From: Plectosphaerella cucumerina
Taxonomy: Eukaryota; Ascomycota; Sordariomycetes; Glomerellales; Plectosphaerellaceae
Direction: 5' to 3'
Assembly: GCA_020746995.1 (NCBI GenBank)
Contig: JAGPXD010000003.1
Coordinates: 6,014,001-6,078,000, forward strand
Length of the DNA: 64,000 bases
Below the pieces are notes generated by a model. That model saw nothing but the letters and a program-made list of their open reading frames with translations, was not told the origin of the DNA and did no database searches. A program made the position numbers and the translations under genes. This document shows, in pieces, positions 22,372 through 32,342 of the stretch (position 1 is its first letter; the number at the start of each line of letters is the position of its first letter).

Positions 22372-24309
22372 ATGTTTTCAGCGCTCTCCGCCAAGATCCG
22401 TAGCTCGCAAGGCTGCTGGACTTGCCGCCTCCGTCGCAAGAAGTGCGATGAAGTGCGCCCCGTATGTCAGAGTTGCGCCGCTCTTGAGATCACCTGTCAC
22501 TTCGGCGACGCAAAGCCTGTGTGGATGGACGGCGGCCCTCGCCAAAAGGAGATGGCCACCATGCTCAAGCGCCAGGTCAAGGTCCAAGCCAACCATCGCC
22601 GCGAACGCAAGTACCTGCAGAACTTTGAGCCGGGGCCTTCAGCTCCCGATTTCGACGACTCGGCCTCGGACAGCGGCGACATCTCGGGCCCAGCGTCGGC
22701 CGATGGCTCGTCCCGGGCCGGCGGCGCTACCACCAGCCCCTCGACCTCGCACGACACGCCGCCCGACTCGTCGGCCGCAGCCTTCCGTTTCGACGCAGTC
22801 AAGACATCTATCGCTGATGTCGCCGCCACTCCCGCCGCCGCGCCTGCCGCAGCACCGGCACCCACCCCAGGCGGCGAAGGCCATCCTTGGGAGAGCGACC
22901 AGGACAACGACGAGAATGAGATGAACACGGTCATGATCTACTTTGACCACGTCTTCCCCTTCCTGTTCCCCTTCTACCGACCTTCGCTGCTCGAGGGCGG
23001 CCGCGGTTGGCTTCTCTCGTTACTGCGCGCCAACAAGGCCGTCTACCACACCGGACTCAGCCTGAGCTCGTACTTTGCCTCGGTCATCATTAGCGCCGCC
23101 GAGGGCTACTCTGGGCCCTGCCAGGACCGCGCTCGCACGCGCCTCCAGGAGCAGCAGTCCTTGGCCCTGCGAGAGCTGCAGTCGGACATGACGGCCATCG
23201 TCACGCGTGGGCCCGGCGAGAATCTAAAGGATCGCATCCGAGTCCTGAACAGCATCATCCACCTGCTCGTCTTCGACGTCTCCGTCACCCACTCGGGCCA
23301 GTGGTGCATCCACATGAAAGCCGCCATCTCGCTCTTCCAGCAGATAATACCCAGTGCATCCCTCTGGCAGGAGCGCATCCAGCAGCTCGGCTACATTCCG
23401 GGGAAGCCCATGCCTCAGGGCCGCACCATCCCATGGAGCACCGAGCAAGCAGCCATGCGGACCTTTGGAGGCGCTCTTTTCCTGATTGACACGCTCGCCG
23501 CCACCGCCGGGGAGCGGCGGCCGCTGCTGCTCGACTATCACGCCACCGCTCTCGACCTCGAGCACACCAGAGATCCGGCCGCCGACAACCGCAGCCGCAT
23601 CCGCTTCGAGGACCTCTTTGGCATGGAGACGTGGGTCGTCCATGTCGTCGGCGAAATCGCCGCCCTCGATGCCTGGAAGAAGGAAAGCAGGCGCAGCGGC
23701 ACGCTGTCTATGACACAGCTGGTATCGCGAGCCGCCGTGCTTCAACAGGCCCTCACCGACGGCATCGCCTGCCTGGAGGGCCGGTGTCCCATTCTCGCAA
23801 GTCTCGATGATGGCTGCTGCTCGCCCGTCCCCCGCCCGCACCCGTTGCACCACCACAACCCGTCGTCGGCCTCAAAGCCTGACACGTTGGCCCTCTACGG
23901 CCGCTTCACAGCCGCCGATAATGAGTGCATCGTGCCCATCTACACCAAGATCTGGGCCTACGGAGCCCTAGCGTATCTCTCTGTCGTCGTCTCTGGATGG
24001 CAGCCCTCATGCCCGGAGGTCGCCGCCCCCGCCACCGCTGCCCGCGCCCTTCTCGACGCCCTGCCGATGCCCGCCTGCACCCGAATTGTTGCCTGGCCTT
24101 GGTTCATCGTCGGCTGCCTCTCGCCGCCACATGAGCGCTACAAGTTCCGCGACCTTCTCCCACAGATGGGGTCGCTGGGCGTCTTCTGCTCCGTCACGCC
24201 TGCTCTCGCCGCCATGGAGATCGTCTGGGCCCGCGGCGACGTTCAGGACGACCAGTGGGACTTTGCTTCGTGCATGCAGACCCTGGGCCACCCGATCCTG
24301 ATTCTGTAG
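22372..24309 (+). CDS. Zn2Cys6 transcription factor with Fungal_trans_2-type domain
   Basis: 645 aa in a single exon. The binuclear zinc cluster is canonical: Cys15, 18, 25, 32, 35 and 42 (CWTCRLRRKKCDEVRPVC, then CAALEITC), spacing C-x2-C-x6-C-x6-C-x2-C-x6-C, which binds CGG half-sites. A Ser/Pro/Ala-rich disordered linker (about 85-170) precedes a large helical regulatory domain of the Fungal_trans_2 (Uga3/acriflavine-sensitivity) kind, with YFDHVFPFLFPFYRP near its start. It stands alone between unrelated genes. GH6 lies about 1 kb downstream, so control of that gene is possible but only by proximity. Confidence 0.9.
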   Translation: MFSALSAKIRSSQGCWTCRLRRKKCDEVRPVCQSCAALEITCHFGDAKPVWMDGGPRQKEMATMLKRQVKVQANHRRERKYLQNFEPGPSAPDFDDSASDSGDISGPASADGSSRAGGATTSPSTSHDTPPDSSAAAFRFDAVKTSIADVAATPAAAPAAAPAPTPGGEGHPWESDQDNDENEMNTVMIYFDHVFPFLFPFYRPSLLEGGRGWLLSLLRANKAVYHTGLSLSSYFASVIISAAEGYSGPCQDRARTRLQEQQSLALRELQSDMTAIVTRGPGENLKDRIRVLNSIIHLLVFDVSVTHSGQWCIHMKAAISLFQQIIPSASLWQERIQQLGYIPGKPMPQGRTIPWSTEQAAMRTFGGALFLIDTLAATAGERRPLLLDYHATALDLEHTRDPAADNRSRIRFEDLFGMETWVVHVVGEIAALDAWKKESRRSGTLSMTQLVSRAAVLQQALTDGIACLEGRCPILASLDDGCCSPVPRPHPLHHHNPSSASKPDTLALYGRFTAADNECIVPIYTKIWAYGALAYLSVVVSGWQPSCPEVAAPATAARALLDALPMPACTRIVAWPWFIVGCLSPPHERYKFRDLLPQMGSLGVFCSVTPALAAMEIVWARGDVQDDQWDFASCMQTLGHPILIL

Positions 24310-25321
24310 GGCACAGTAGCGAACCACAACCATTGCATCTGTCAGACCCGATCGCATCATCGCCTCTTGCCAGTTCGTCCCCGGCATACCAACCCCGCAC
24401 GGGCAGCGGCCACCGTCCGAACTGCCAAGCTGTTCCTCCAGGTGCTCCGCCTCGCACAGCACGGAGTTTCGGTCCTCGGTGCGGAGAATCTGGACGGGTG
24501 AATAGGAAGGGCGATGTCCAGTGGCCAATGACACGGCGCATTCGGATCTCCTCGCGAGTTCTCCTTCTTGGCGTTTGCCAGGCATGGCCCAGCACGGGAC
24601 GAGCCTCCAGGCACAGACACGGCGCGGACACTTGGGGAGACGGCTTATTTCCCCGGGTCGCGAGTCGCTACGAGCAAGGACCCCCCCTGGATCACCAACC
24701 TTAATCGAACCTGACATGGCGCCGTCCGTCTCACAGATACGACGATCTCGGTAATTGCGCTGCACGGCCACCGGGCCACGCGCTGGCGAGTCGCGAGGAG
24801 ATTGAGATTTCAACCGGGGTCTCCGCAGTCCGCCGGGAGATGCCATCTTCCTGCCACCGCCGGCTCAATGCAGCGACAGGCAACTCGCTCCCGACATCCC
24901 GGAGGCTCACCCTCCGCGTTCATTGTGCAGGGCCCCGCGTCCATGAGCGCTCCCCTTCATCTCGCCGATCCGCCCGATTAGGGTATCGCGTCACGTCCCG
25001 GTGGCTCGGCGCCATATAGTTGACGTCGGACCAGCATCGCGACCGGCCATGCACCCCTTGCGAAAACAAGATCGCCATTGCCGTGTTGGGGTAGGACCAG
25101 GGGGTCACCGCAGCTTCCGGCTTGGTCGGCCGCCAAACGTGTCCCCCAGTGCCTGGCTCGCACTGCTTTGCGCCTGGGCAACGTAGCGACGGCGGAATCA
25201 CGGTCAGCCATCCCTCTTGGCATCAGTATATAGGCTCTCTGCCGCACAGCCGACGATGCATCTGGTCCTTCGGTCTCTCTCCTCAGCTCGGACACCGACA
25301 TTGTCATTCCCGCCGCCCATC
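24310..25321. promoter_or_regulatory. GH6 upstream region with TATA box
   Basis: About 1 kb without a supported gene. A TATATA box lies at 25227-25232, about 90 bases before the GH6 ATG, a usual distance for fungal cellulase genes. I did not find a clear repeated operator. Confidence 0.5.
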
Positions 25322-26611
25322 ATGTCCGTCATGAAGTTTGTCGTCGCTGCCGCCGCCCTCAGCGGCGGTGCCCTCGCCGAGAAGTGCAGGCCTGTTGCCT
25401 CGTACGAGGACAGCCCTTTTGAGGGCGTCCAGCTTCGCCCCGATCCCTACTACGTCGACGAGATCGAGACGCTCGCCATCCCCCAGCTGCCCGCCGACTT
25501 GGTGCCCGCCGCCCAGGAGCTGGCCAAGGTGCCGACCTTCCAATGGCTGTCAGTACCTGTCTCACGCAAGCTCGTTCAGCCCAGCCGTCTAACTTCCAAT
25601 TAGTGACAAGCTTGACAAGCTTGACCTCCTGAACAGTACGCTGCACGAGATTCGCGCTGAGAACGATGCCGGCGCCAGCCCTCCATACGCCCACACCATT
25701 GTCGTGTACAACTTCCCCGACAGGGACTGCTCGGCCAAGGCGTCAGCCGGCGAGCTGCACCTCGATCAGGACGGCCTCAACCGGTACAAGAACGAGTACA
25801 TTGATCCCATTGTCGATCTGCTCAAGGAGTTCCGTGACATCCGCATCATCATTGCATACGGTACGCGGCGCCCCCTTGGCCTGCCTCTGTGTCCTGGACG
25901 CTGACCCCACCCCCAGAGCCCGATGGCCTCGCCAATCTGATCACGAACCTCGCCGTCGAGAAATGCGCCAACGCTGCATCGGCCTACCGCGAGTCGACCG
26001 AGTACGCCCTCGCGGCCTTTGACCTGGCCAACGTCGGCCTCTACATCGACGCCGGCCATGCTGGCTGGCTGGGCTGGGACGGCAACCTGCCGCTGACCGC
26101 CGAGCTGTACGGCGAGCTGTACCGCAACGCAGGCTCCCCCAAGTCGACTCGCGGAATCGTGACCAACGTCAGCAACTACAACGGCTGGAACCTCACCGAG
26201 CCGCCGTCATACACGGAGCCCAACGCCCAGTGGGACGAATCCAAGTTCCACGCTGCCATCGCGCCCTACCTCGAGGAGAACGGCTTCCCTGCCCACGCCA
26301 TTGCCGACCAGGGCCGCAGTGGCCAGCAGCCCGGTGGCCGTCTGGAATGGGGACACTGGTGCAACATTGTCGACAGCGGGTTTGGCACGCGCCCCACTAC
26401 GGAGACGGGGCAGCCTGACATCACGGATGCCATCGTATGGGTCAAGCCGGGCGGTGAGGGCGACGGCACGAGCGACGAGACGGCCGAGCGCTTCGATGAG
26501 ATGTGCGTTGGACCATCGGCGTTCGTTCCCGCGCCTGAGGCCGGAGGCTGGTTCCAGGAATACTTTGAGATGTTGCTCCGCAACGCCAACCCGCCGTTCG
26601 CCTCGTCTTAG
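25322..26611 (+). CDS. GH6 family cellulase (cellobiohydrolase/endoglucanase), secreted, without CBM1
   Basis: Exons 25322-25548, 25604-25860 and 25917-26611 give 392 aa (389 from the second ATG at 25331). The N-terminus MKFVVAAAALSGGALA is a signal peptide. The product starts directly with the catalytic domain: there is no carbohydrate-binding module or linker. Inverting GH6 residues are visible: FPDRDCSAKASAGE near residue 115 (catalytic-acid loop), YEPDGLANLIT near 162, GLYIDAGHAGWLGW near 205, and ADQGRSGQQP with GHWCNIVDSGFG later. It hydrolyses beta-1,4-glucan to cellobiose outside the cell. Intron 1 uses a GTCAGT donor, since the alternative GTACCT would hit a stop. It converges on a Dal5-type transporter gene. 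Confidence 0.95.
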
Positions 26612-26768
26612 GCGGCCGAGGGCTTGCCTCAATGAAGCACGAGGAATGAGTAAAACAGATTCATGTAAATAGTGACGGACCGCCCGAGGGTTTCCAGCGA
26701 ATACACTATGTTCTCAGCTTCCACATTCACGGACGCTTCCCACCAGAGCTGAAGCTCTTGGCCACCAA

Positions 26769-28674
26769 TTAGTATGCGTAGAAGACGGTGGTCTCGTCCT
26801 CCGACCTGCGAATCTTCTTGTTCTCGTTCTTAAGCCAGAATCGCATGCCCCAGGCGCCTGCAGCCGTGGCGATGCTGAGGGCAGCGCTGGACGACAAAGC
26901 CATCACGTACCGTGGCTCGTCGGATGTTGGCCACATGTAAGGCGTCCAGATGAACGAGGAGACAGCAATACAATTCACGATTGCCAAAGAGCACGCTTTT
27001 TTCTCGCGGGTCTGAGAGCAAGTGTTGGAGACCTGGGGGCGTCAGCGGGTGTTTTCGGCAGGTTGTGAAGAATTGACCAGTCACCAACCCATCCAAGAAT
27101 GATCGAATTGACAGCATAGGTACCGATTGAGAAGACGATCATGGCGACTAGATCGTCAGCTAATTGTGATCGACATGTAAGGGGGTAAGGGGAACTTACA
27201 GTATCGAGCGCCCGTGTTGAGGGTCGCGCAACCAAGGACGAAGCCGAACACGGCGACGGCCTTGGCTATAGTTATATGCCTAGAGCTATTAGTAAACTAC
27301 CGTAATTGAACGTTTTAAGTGAGAACACTCACCATGTGCGCTCGTTGAAGCGGCCTGATGACCACGACCAGGCGATGGAGATGATGCCCGCGATGAGGTA
27401 TGGCGGGCAGGTCAGGACAAGCGTGATAGTCTGATCGAACCCGAGCGTCTTCACGGCAGTCGGGAAGAAGTTTTTGAACCCATTGGCTCCAACTGAGGTT
27501 ATCGCGGTGTCAGTAAGTTTCTTTGAAGGCTGCAGGAGTTGTGGGAGTCTGTCTCTCGAGTTGTGGTGACCACATGAGGTCCAGGTGCCACCAACTTGCA
27601 AGATAGACTCCCACAACTCCTGACACAGCCTAAAACATTAATAATGAACTCGGGGGTAATCGTACGATGGCAGTGCTGCATGAAGACGAAGAGCCAGACT
27701 TTTGGGTCCTTTGCAGCCTCGTAGATACCGGACCAGGTCGTTGTCTGGCCAGCGTTGGCGACAGTGTCGCGCTGCGTGCGCTCGTGAGCGAGGAGACGCT
27801 CCTCTTCAGTGAGCCATCGGGTAGTCAGTGGCTCGTCGGGGAGAATAAAGACGGCACCGATTGCAACAACCAGGGTGACCTATTTTAGGAGTTAGACTAT
27901 CAGTTGGGGAGATGTGTTCATGCATGTGGAAGTAGAAACCTACCGCCCCCTGAAGGATGAACAGCCACTGCCAGCCTGCGAGGCCTGCCATGCCGTGCAT
28001 TTTGAATATACCCAACGCAATAAGGCCTGCAAACGCCGTGGCCAGGATGTTGCCGGTGTACAGGATGGAGATGCGGGTGGCAAGCTCCTTTCGGGTGTAG
28101 AAAGTGGCGAGGATGTACAGGGCACCCGGGTAGTATGGGGCCTCGGTGATACCGAGAGTGAAACGCGTCATCAACAAGCCGATGTAGTTTCTGCTGAATG
28201 CCGTGAGAAGACTGATGATAGCCCAGACGGCCATGCACGCGCTCATCCAAAGACTAGGACGGACACGGGTAACGACCATGTTGGCTGGGATGCTGACGAT
28301 GACGTAGCCGACAAAGAGAATCGAGACGCAGGTCTGATACTGCGAACCAACGAGGCCCAGATCCTTTTCGAGTGTGTTGAGGCGGGCGAGGGCAATGGCA
28401 TTGCGGTCTGGAAGGGGTAAGCTGGAGAGTAGGAGAAGATGAAGATGAAAGGCGCACCAAGATAGTTGAGCCAGTACATAGTCCACAGCAGAGGTAGGAT
28501 GTACCAATCGAGCTTGCGGACCAGCGCAATTTCGCGCGGATCAGTCTTCTCGTAGGCGCCCGAATAGTCACGAGCCTGCACTGGTTTGAGCACATCTTCG
28601 ACCTCAGCTAGAGGCCCCGTCAGAGGCCCCTGCTTGATATCATCTCGCTTCTCGGTTGTGTCTGCGGTGGCCAT
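26769..28674 (-). CDS. MFS anion:cation symporter, Dal5/allantoate-permease (TNA1-like) type
   Basis: Seven exons on the minus strand: 28458-28674, 27944-28407, 27666-27879, 27333-27492, 27200-27279, 27089-27147 and 26769-27032. They give 485 aa with about 12 TM helices. Signatures include KLDWYILPLLWTMYWLNYLDRN, WMSACMAVWAIISLLTAFSRN, RFTLGITEAPYYPGALY and NERTWHITIAK. This ACS family imports allantoate, nicotinate, pantothenate or similar organic acids. The substrate cannot be read here. Intron 3 (27493-27665) is 173 bp, about three times its neighbours, because it contains a 103-bp foldback. The coding frame on either side is intact (FMQHCHLGANGFKNFF across the junction). Confidence 0.92.
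27528..27630. mobile_element. foldback (MITE-like) sequence inside intron 3 of the Dal5-type gene
   Basis: Two arms, 27528-27571 and 27584-27630, are inverted copies. An 18-bp stretch at 27533-27550 is perfectly complementary to 27605-27622, and imperfect pairing extends to GGCTG/CAGCC at the outer ends. The loop is only about 12 bases. It lies wholly between the donor and acceptor of a 173-bp intron. The hairpin is seen directly. Calling it a miniature transposon is inference, because no clear target duplication is visible. Confidence 0.6.
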
Positions 28675-29848
28675 GATAGTGGATGAGATGGTGTGTAAGA
28701 TGACGGGGGTTTAGAGTGAAGGGGAACGCATGGTCTGAGCCGTGCCTCTTATAGACGGCAAAAGGCCCACGAAAGCCAGGGCATCTTCTGACCACCCCCT
28801 CTCTCATGTCGTGACCATGCACGACGTATCATCACCCCCACCTAAAGTGTGACGATCGGCGACGGCACGCGGGGGTGAGAATCCGGGGCGCCGCGCGATG
28901 CCTCGGGGAACACAATCGCTGGTTAGGATCACAGTATGTCGACTCCGAGGCGTGAGATTGCAAATACCAGACTCTATTGCCTCCAGATCATTCCTTGAAT
29001 GGTATTATTCGACATGGATATTCTTGTTTTCCTCCCCTCTCCCCGGGCTGGATGACGGAGCTTCACCGAGGATCTCCTGCCAGACCACCTGCATCCTGGC
29101 ACCAACAGGACGCTTTTCCGTTCCCGCAGAGTGCCACCGGCGTCAGACTTGACCGCCGAGCCAGTGAAATCCAGACAATGCCACCACTTCCCCGGCAATC
29201 CTGCGGGCGTTGGTGGCGGCGGCGGAAGACAAGCTTAACTGTGTTAAGGTATTGCGGGGCAGGTCGGAGGATTCGCCGGGCGCCCAGAAGCCGTTGGCGG
29301 GGTATGACAAACAATTGGTCTTGTCAGGGAGGGGCCAAGACTGGTGCCCGCCCCACGTGCCGGCTTGGAGACAGTGGATTGCAGGCAATCCCGCCGATTA
29401 TGACCTGCTATATTTGGTGGCCGTGGTACAGAGGCCTGTTTTCTCTCCCGATTGTTGGGGCAGTCATGCTAGTCATTCTCAGTATAGATACTCCCATTCA
29501 CCGACGCTGACTACGTTCCTCATAAAGTGTAGGCACGTCAACTCTCGTAAACGCATCCCGCGACACAGCAGGTCAACCGACGCAGCAGATCAGCCGACGC
29601 AGCAGATCAACCGACGCAGTAGATCAACCGACGCAGCAGATATCGCGACAACGCAAGTCCTCCGACACAGCAGGTCCAGTCTTAATCAGTCTCGGTCAAC
29701 GTCGGGTAGCCTCGGTCATGTGTGAGGTGTGTGTGGTGAGAGTCGCGGGTATGTGGTATATTTGGCAGTGTTATTCTTCTCCAACCATTCGGCTGGTCCG
29801 ATCAATGCTTCCAATTTCTCCTCCACCCTCAGAACAACAGCACCAGGC
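28675..29848. other. intergenic, no gene; contains minisatellite at its right end
   Basis: About 1.2 kb between the Dal5-type gene start and the sugar-transporter stop. Short frames lack motifs. The only structure is the degenerate 17-bp repeat array at 29554-29673. Confidence 0.6.
29554..29673 (+). repeat. degenerate 17-bp minisatellite, left copy
   Basis: About six to seven units related to GTCAACCGACGCAGCAG. Four consecutive 17-base units occupy 29572-29639 and more diverged units flank them. It is the same unit family and orientation as the array at 35170-35458, with CCGACG in place of TCGACG. Confidence 0.85.
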
Positions 29849-31439
29849 TCACTGCTTGTGCACCGCCTCCGCCTGCTCGATGTCCCCCTTGGCTGTGACG
29901 GACATGTTCGCATCTTGGCCGTCGAAGATGAATGCGATCTCCTCGAGCGACGGTCCCTTGGTCTCGGGGTACACCAACCAGAGGACGGCAATCTCGACGA
30001 GAACCCATGGGACGAAGATGAGGTAGAATTTCCAAGCCATCCGCTCGAGACCGACTGGAATCGCATACGTCGCTATCAGGGTGAAGCAGGTGGCAAAGAG
30101 CTGGTAGACAGCCTGGCCGCGCATACGTAGGTTGAAGGGCAGAATCTCTGTAATGTAGAGGCCGTTGTTTCCGTTGAGACCGAGGTTGTACGCCGGCGAA
30201 AAGAGGTAAAGAAACGCTACAACGGCGCCACCGGCAGCTTTGTTCGTTGGGTTGTTGGCGAAGACGGCGCTGCCAGCGGTGATGCTGACGAGGCAGATGA
30301 AGATCGCGCTCAGGGAGGCCAGGTAGAGAGTGCGACGGCCAAGCTTCTCTGGAAGGGTAGCAAAGTACAAGGCCGAGAACCACGAGAGGACCTGCTGCGT
30401 GGCGTTGATCAGGGTCTGCTGCAGGCTTGTCGTCAAGCCGACAGAGGTCAAGACGGGCGACAGGTAGTATGAGATGAATGCGTTGCCAGACATCTGCGTG
30501 ATACAGGCGCACCACAGGAGGATGAAGAGCCTCTTGCGGTTTCCGGGCGTGCGCACGAACTCGGCGTAGTTCTGGAACCAGCTCCCGCGGTCAATGCTGC
30601 GCTCATGGGCGAGAGCAGACCTGATCTCGGCATACTCGAATTGCACGAGGGGGTCGTTCTCGTCGCCTTCAGCGTGGTACTTTGCTAGAAAGGCAAGTGC
30701 CTCCTCGTTCCGGTCCTTCGACACGAGCCAACGAGGGCTCTCTGGAACAAAGTACAGACCCAGCAACTGGATAATGGACGGCAGGCCCTGCATGCCCGAG
30801 GGGATGCGCCACGAGGCACTCGAGGCGATGCGAAAGGTTCCAAACGTGGTCCAGGCTGCAATGATGGCGCCGAAAGAGTACGACGTCATGAAAAGAGCCG
30901 TGGCTGTGGCCCTATGCGTGGGGTGGGCGATCTCGGTAATCAGGGGGGCACCGGACGCGCCCAAGAAGACAGTGCCGCATCCGAGGATACCACGAGCAAC
31001 GACGAACATCGGGAGGTTTTGGGCCGCTGCCTGTAGGGTCGCGCCGATAATACAGATGGTTGCTCCGGTGCCGAGACCGATGCGGCGGCCGAAGGTGTCG
31101 CTGACGTAGGAAATGAAGGGGATGGCACAGATGCCGCCAATGGGGTAGGCAGCGTTGAAGAGGCCAAGAGTCGCCCCCTTTGGCTCTCCGAAGTAGTTTC
31201 GCCAGTTCTCGACCGATTGAAGACCGTTCATCATGGATCCATCGAAACTGGGGGCTGTTAGTTTCTTTATGTTCCTGGCCTTGGGGAGCAAGGACTTACC
31301 CTTGGGTGAAGATGGATAGCATGGGAATGATGAGGAGCAGGTTCAGGACACGCAGGTTGCGGACCTTCCACCACTTGGCCGTGTCGACGCTGCTGGCCGG
31401 CATGACATCGATGGCGGGTTGTTCCTGAGGAGATCCCAT
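29849..31439 (-). CDS. MFS sugar transporter, lactose/cellobiose-permease type
   Basis: Exons 31300-31439 and 29849-31247, joined over a 52-bp intron (GTAAGT donor, ACTAAC branch, CCCAG acceptor), give 512 aa. Sugar-porter signatures are present: DTFGRRIGLG after TM2, PESPRWLVSKDR after TM6, LPEKLGRRTLYL after TM8, and YPETKGPSLEEI after TM12, with about 12 TM helices overall. The N-terminal segment and FDGSMMNGLQSVENWRNYF resemble fungal LAC12/CDT-2-like carriers, which take up lactose or cellodextrins by proton symport. It is divergent from a cytosolic GH3 beta-glucosidase, so uptake of a beta-glucoside followed by cleavage inside the cell is the simplest reading. A TATATAAC box lies at 31573-31580 on this strand. 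Confidence 0.93.
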
Positions 31440-32342
31440 TGTTGAAGGTGTTGTGGGTTTTGGGGCTTTTGGGACTGAAGCTGGGAGATTGATGACTCTG
31501 CTATGAGGGCCAAGGCCAGTATGATAAGTTGAAAAGTGTGACTCTGGAGAGATGAGGAGACGAAGGGATCCTGTTATATACTTGTGAAAAGACCGGAGAG
31601 CCCGTGAGAGAATTGCACGATGGGTTGATTGCCTCCCGAAGCCGGTCCCTCGTTTGTCGTAGCCCCGGGTCGGTCTGGGCCCCCGGAAGACAGGCAGATT
31701 CTGTACGGGGTCGCTCCGGGGCATCATTCTCTGGGGGCGGGGAAGGGTGGCCACTGACCAGCCATAGCGTGACTGAATCGGCTGAACCGGTGCGCCTGGT
31801 CTTCCATCGTAGCGTCAGCTTAGCTTGGCCGAACCCTTAAAGCCGAGTCATGGAGACCGCCGCGCGGAAAGCCGGATAGTCTGTGGCAAAGTGAGCCCGC
31901 GGAAAGCCGGGTCAACGTAGGTAGTTTCGCAGAAGTCAGGTCAAAGCCATCAAACCGGCCCACTCAAAACCTCCCGAGTCGCCAGGCGGAAAGCCGGATG
32001 TCGGCATAGCTTTCTAGCCAGTGTGGACCGCGGAAAGTCGGATCATAAGCCACTAGTAGGCAGTCGACTGCCTGGACTCTCCTACACGAAAGTCAGACTT
32101 TGACCGTGACTTTCTTGGCTCTGTTGACTACTACTCGGCCATCCCACTTTGAGGCTGCCTCGGCAGTCTTGGACTATGAAAACCATGGCTGCCTTCGAGT
32201 TCCATTTTGTCGCGTTCTGCCCACATCGTGGCACTCCTTGTCGAAACACACCTAGTCCCTCTTCGGCTCCCACATCACACGCACAATGGGGGAAGTTTCT
32301 GCTGTCGTCATGCCTGAGCGAACGAAGACGTCTTTCGCCAAC
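31440..32342. promoter_or_regulatory. shared divergent promoter of sugar transporter and beta-glucosidase
   Basis: About 900 bases between the two start codons with no gene. It holds the transporter TATA box and the group of CGG-N4-CCG sites. Divergent arrangement and repeated sites together suggest co-regulation. Confidence 0.65.
31865..32040. promoter_or_regulatory. four CGGAAAGCCG-type (CGG-N4-CCG) sites
   Basis: Copies lie at 31865-31874, 31900-31909, 31987-31996 and 32031-32040, the last with T in place of one C. Each is preceded by G or C and followed by GAT or GGT. CGG/CCG inverted triplets are the classic target of Zn2Cys6 dimers. A Zn2Cys6 regulator gene lies at 35804, just beyond the beta-glucosidase. 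Confidence 0.7.

Noticed and set aside
29849..31439. Transporter disrupted by the nearby repeat array
   Set aside because: The stop codon at 29849-29851 lies 176 bases beyond the array and the 512-aa protein is full length with all sugar-porter motifs.
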